7,235 nt of DNA. Source: Bacillota bacterium. Lineage in GTDB: Bacteria > Bacillota > Clostridia > Lachnospirales > Lachnospiraceae. The stretch is from contig JAEZXP010000149.1 of the NCBI GenBank assembly GCA_023419655.1, positions 1-7,235 on the forward strand, read 5' to 3'. The translations under genes and the position numbers were made by a program. The notes below the pieces were generated by a model. It saw only the letters and a program-made list of their open reading frames with translations, was not told the DNA's origin and made no database searches. Numbering within the stretch: position 1 is the first letter of the stretch; the number at the start of each line of letters is the position of its first letter. This document shows, in pieces, positions 6,092 to 7,235 of the stretch.

Positions 6092-7235
6092 TTGGCGAAA
6101 ATATTGCTTGAAATGAAGAAAATCACCAAAACTTTCCCTGGCGTTAAAGCACTGGATAACGTTAATTTAAAAGTTGAAGAGGGTGAAATCCATACTCTCG
6201 TCGGTGAGAATGGTGCGGGTAAATCCACACTAATGAATATATTAAGCGGTATCTATCCCTATGGCTCCTATGAGGGAGAGGTCATTTATGATGGCAGTGA
6301 ATGCCATTTTACGAATATTAATGACAGTGAAGGAAAGGGAATTGTAATCATACATCAGGAGCTGGCATTAATTCCTTATATGACAATCGGTGAAAATATG
6401 TTCCTCGGTAATGAAAGAGGGAAAGCATTTGCTATAGATTGGGACGAAACCTATGATAAGGCAGATAAATATCTGCGAATGGTGGGACTTTTTGAATCTT
6501 CGAGAACCTTAGTAAAGGATATCGGGGTTGGCAAGCAGCAGCTTGTCGAGATAGCAAAGGCCCTTGCAAAGAATGCAAAGCTATTGATTCTGGATGAGCC
6601 CACAGCTTCACTTAATGAAAATGATTCAAAAGCGCTGCTGGATTTGCTGCTGCAATTAAAAAAAGAAGGACTGACTTCGATTCTTATCTCGCACAAGCTC
6701 AATGAGATTTCCTACATCGCGGATAAGATTACGATTATCCGGGACGGCTCAACGATTGAAACGCTGGATAAGGCGGCGGATATCATTACAGAGGACAGAA
6801 TCATCAGAGGGATGGTAGGAAGAAGTATATCCGACCGTTTTCCGAAAAGAGAGAACAAAAGAATAAGTGAGATATCCCTGGAGGTAAAGGATTGGAACGT
6901 CTATCATCCTCTATTTGAGGAGCATAAGGTTGTTGACAATGTCAGTATGAACGTGAGAATGGGCGAGGTAGTCGGCATTGCCGGACTAATGGGTGCAGGA
7001 CGTACAGAATTGGCCATGAGTATATTTGGCCGAAGCTATGGCACCGGTATTTCAGGTGAAATTAAGATTAACGGCAGCAGAGTTCATATGCATAATGTAA
7101 AAGCGGCAATCAAACATAAATTAGCTTATGTTACCGAGGATAGAAAAGGAAACGGATTAATCCTTACGAATTCCATTAAGCACAATATAACGCTCGCTAA
7201 CCTGTCAGGCGTCAGCAGGAAAGGAATTATTGACG
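6092..7235 (+). CDS. mmsA: Two-domain sugar ABC importer ATPase, MmsA/GguA/XylG type (3' end outside window)
   Basis: The frame is open from TTG 6092 to the window end, 381 codons; family members are about 500-515 residues, so roughly a quarter is missing. This is the cytoplasmic ATPase of a CUT2 monosaccharide importer, with two fused nucleotide-binding domains. Domain 1 is complete: Walker A GENGAGKST (38-46), Q-loop Gln89 in HQELAL, signature IGVGKQQ (144-150), which replaces LSGGQ as in many CUT2 ATPases, Walker B LLILDEPTASLN with D168-E169, and switch His201 in ISHKLNE. Domain 2 starts near residue 265; its Walker A is GLMGAGRTE (298-306), with Arg where Lys is usual, a normal family trait for the degenerate second site. 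The EDRKGNGL motif typical of this group follows. It lies 101 nt after the chvE-like gene, which supports a ChvE-MmsA-MmsB importer; xylG or araG-like roles are alternatives. A permease gene is expected just downstream. Confidence 0.93.
   Translation, partial: MAKILLEMKKITKTFPGVKALDNVNLKVEEGEIHTLVGENGAGKSTLMNILSGIYPYGSYEGEVIYDGSECHFTNINDSEGKGIVIIHQELALIPYMTIGENMFLGNERGKAFAIDWDETYDKADKYLRMVGLFESSRTLVKDIGVGKQQLVEIAKALAKNAKLLILDEPTASLNENDSKALLDLLLQLKKEGLTSILISHKLNEISYIADKITIIRDGSTIETLDKAADIITEDRIIRGMVGRSISDRFPKRENKRISEISLEVKDWNVYHPLFEEHKVVDNVSMNVRMGEVVGIAGLMGAGRTELAMSIFGRSYGTGISGEIKINGSRVHMHNVKAAIKHKLAYVTEDRKGNGLILTNSIKHNITLANLSGVSRKGIID

Noticed and set aside
6010..6702. Minus-strand frames opposite the ATPase (6010-6228, 6451-6702)
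   Set aside because: They are complements of Walker A and signature/Walker B coding sequence in an intact ATPase frame.

Overview
The window reads as a low-to-moderate GC Firmicutes chromosome, most likely a Lachnospiraceae-type clostridium. This is inferred from strong AAGGAGG-type ribosome binding sites, lipoprotein signal peptides on the binding proteins, YesM/YesN-type regulators and AT-rich spacers; no marker gene fixes the taxon. All genes are on the + strand. No RNA gene, insertion sequence or CRISPR array was seen.

Region 1 (1-4712) is a regulatory block. It holds the C-terminal half of a sugar-binding-type protein (1-507, cut by the window edge), a membrane sensor histidine kinase of the LytS/YesM type (532-2040), a YesN-type receiver plus AraC-HTH response regulator (2028-3623), and a XylF-like D-xylose-type binding lipoprotein (3681-4712). 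Gaps are short and the kinase and regulator overlap by 13 nt, so they look co-transcribed. The order binding protein - LytS-type kinase - AraC-type regulator resembles the XylFII-LytS-YesN xylose-sensing system of Clostridium beijerinckii, in which a binding protein senses sugar for the kinase. The regulator gene carries an in-frame amber codon (TAG, 2520-2522) between its receiver and output halves. The downstream half keeps the same frame and has its own plausible restart (AAGGA then ATG 2565).

Region 2 (4713-4916) is a 204-nt AT-rich spacer that looks like the control region of the transport operon. It has a good sigma-A-type promoter (TTGTCA, 17 nt, TATTAT) and an imperfect direct repeat (CATTTTTTTG followed by ATATCG) whose second copy overlaps the -35 element. 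The two copies start 43 nt apart, about four helical turns. It also has two short inverted repeats.

Region 3 (4917-7235) begins a CUT2-type sugar ABC importer: a ChvE-like multiple-monosaccharide-binding lipoprotein (4917-5990), a long hairpin without a U-tract in the next gap (6013-6060), and a two-domain MmsA/GguA/XylG-type ATPase starting at TTG 6092 and running off the window. A permease gene is expected next but is not in view.

The working model is inferred: an extracellular pentose or related monosaccharide is sensed by the binding protein(s), the signal passes through the kinase to the regulator, and the regulator acts at the repeats before chvE to induce the importer. The amber codon raises the question of whether this strain's circuit is intact, split in two, or broken.
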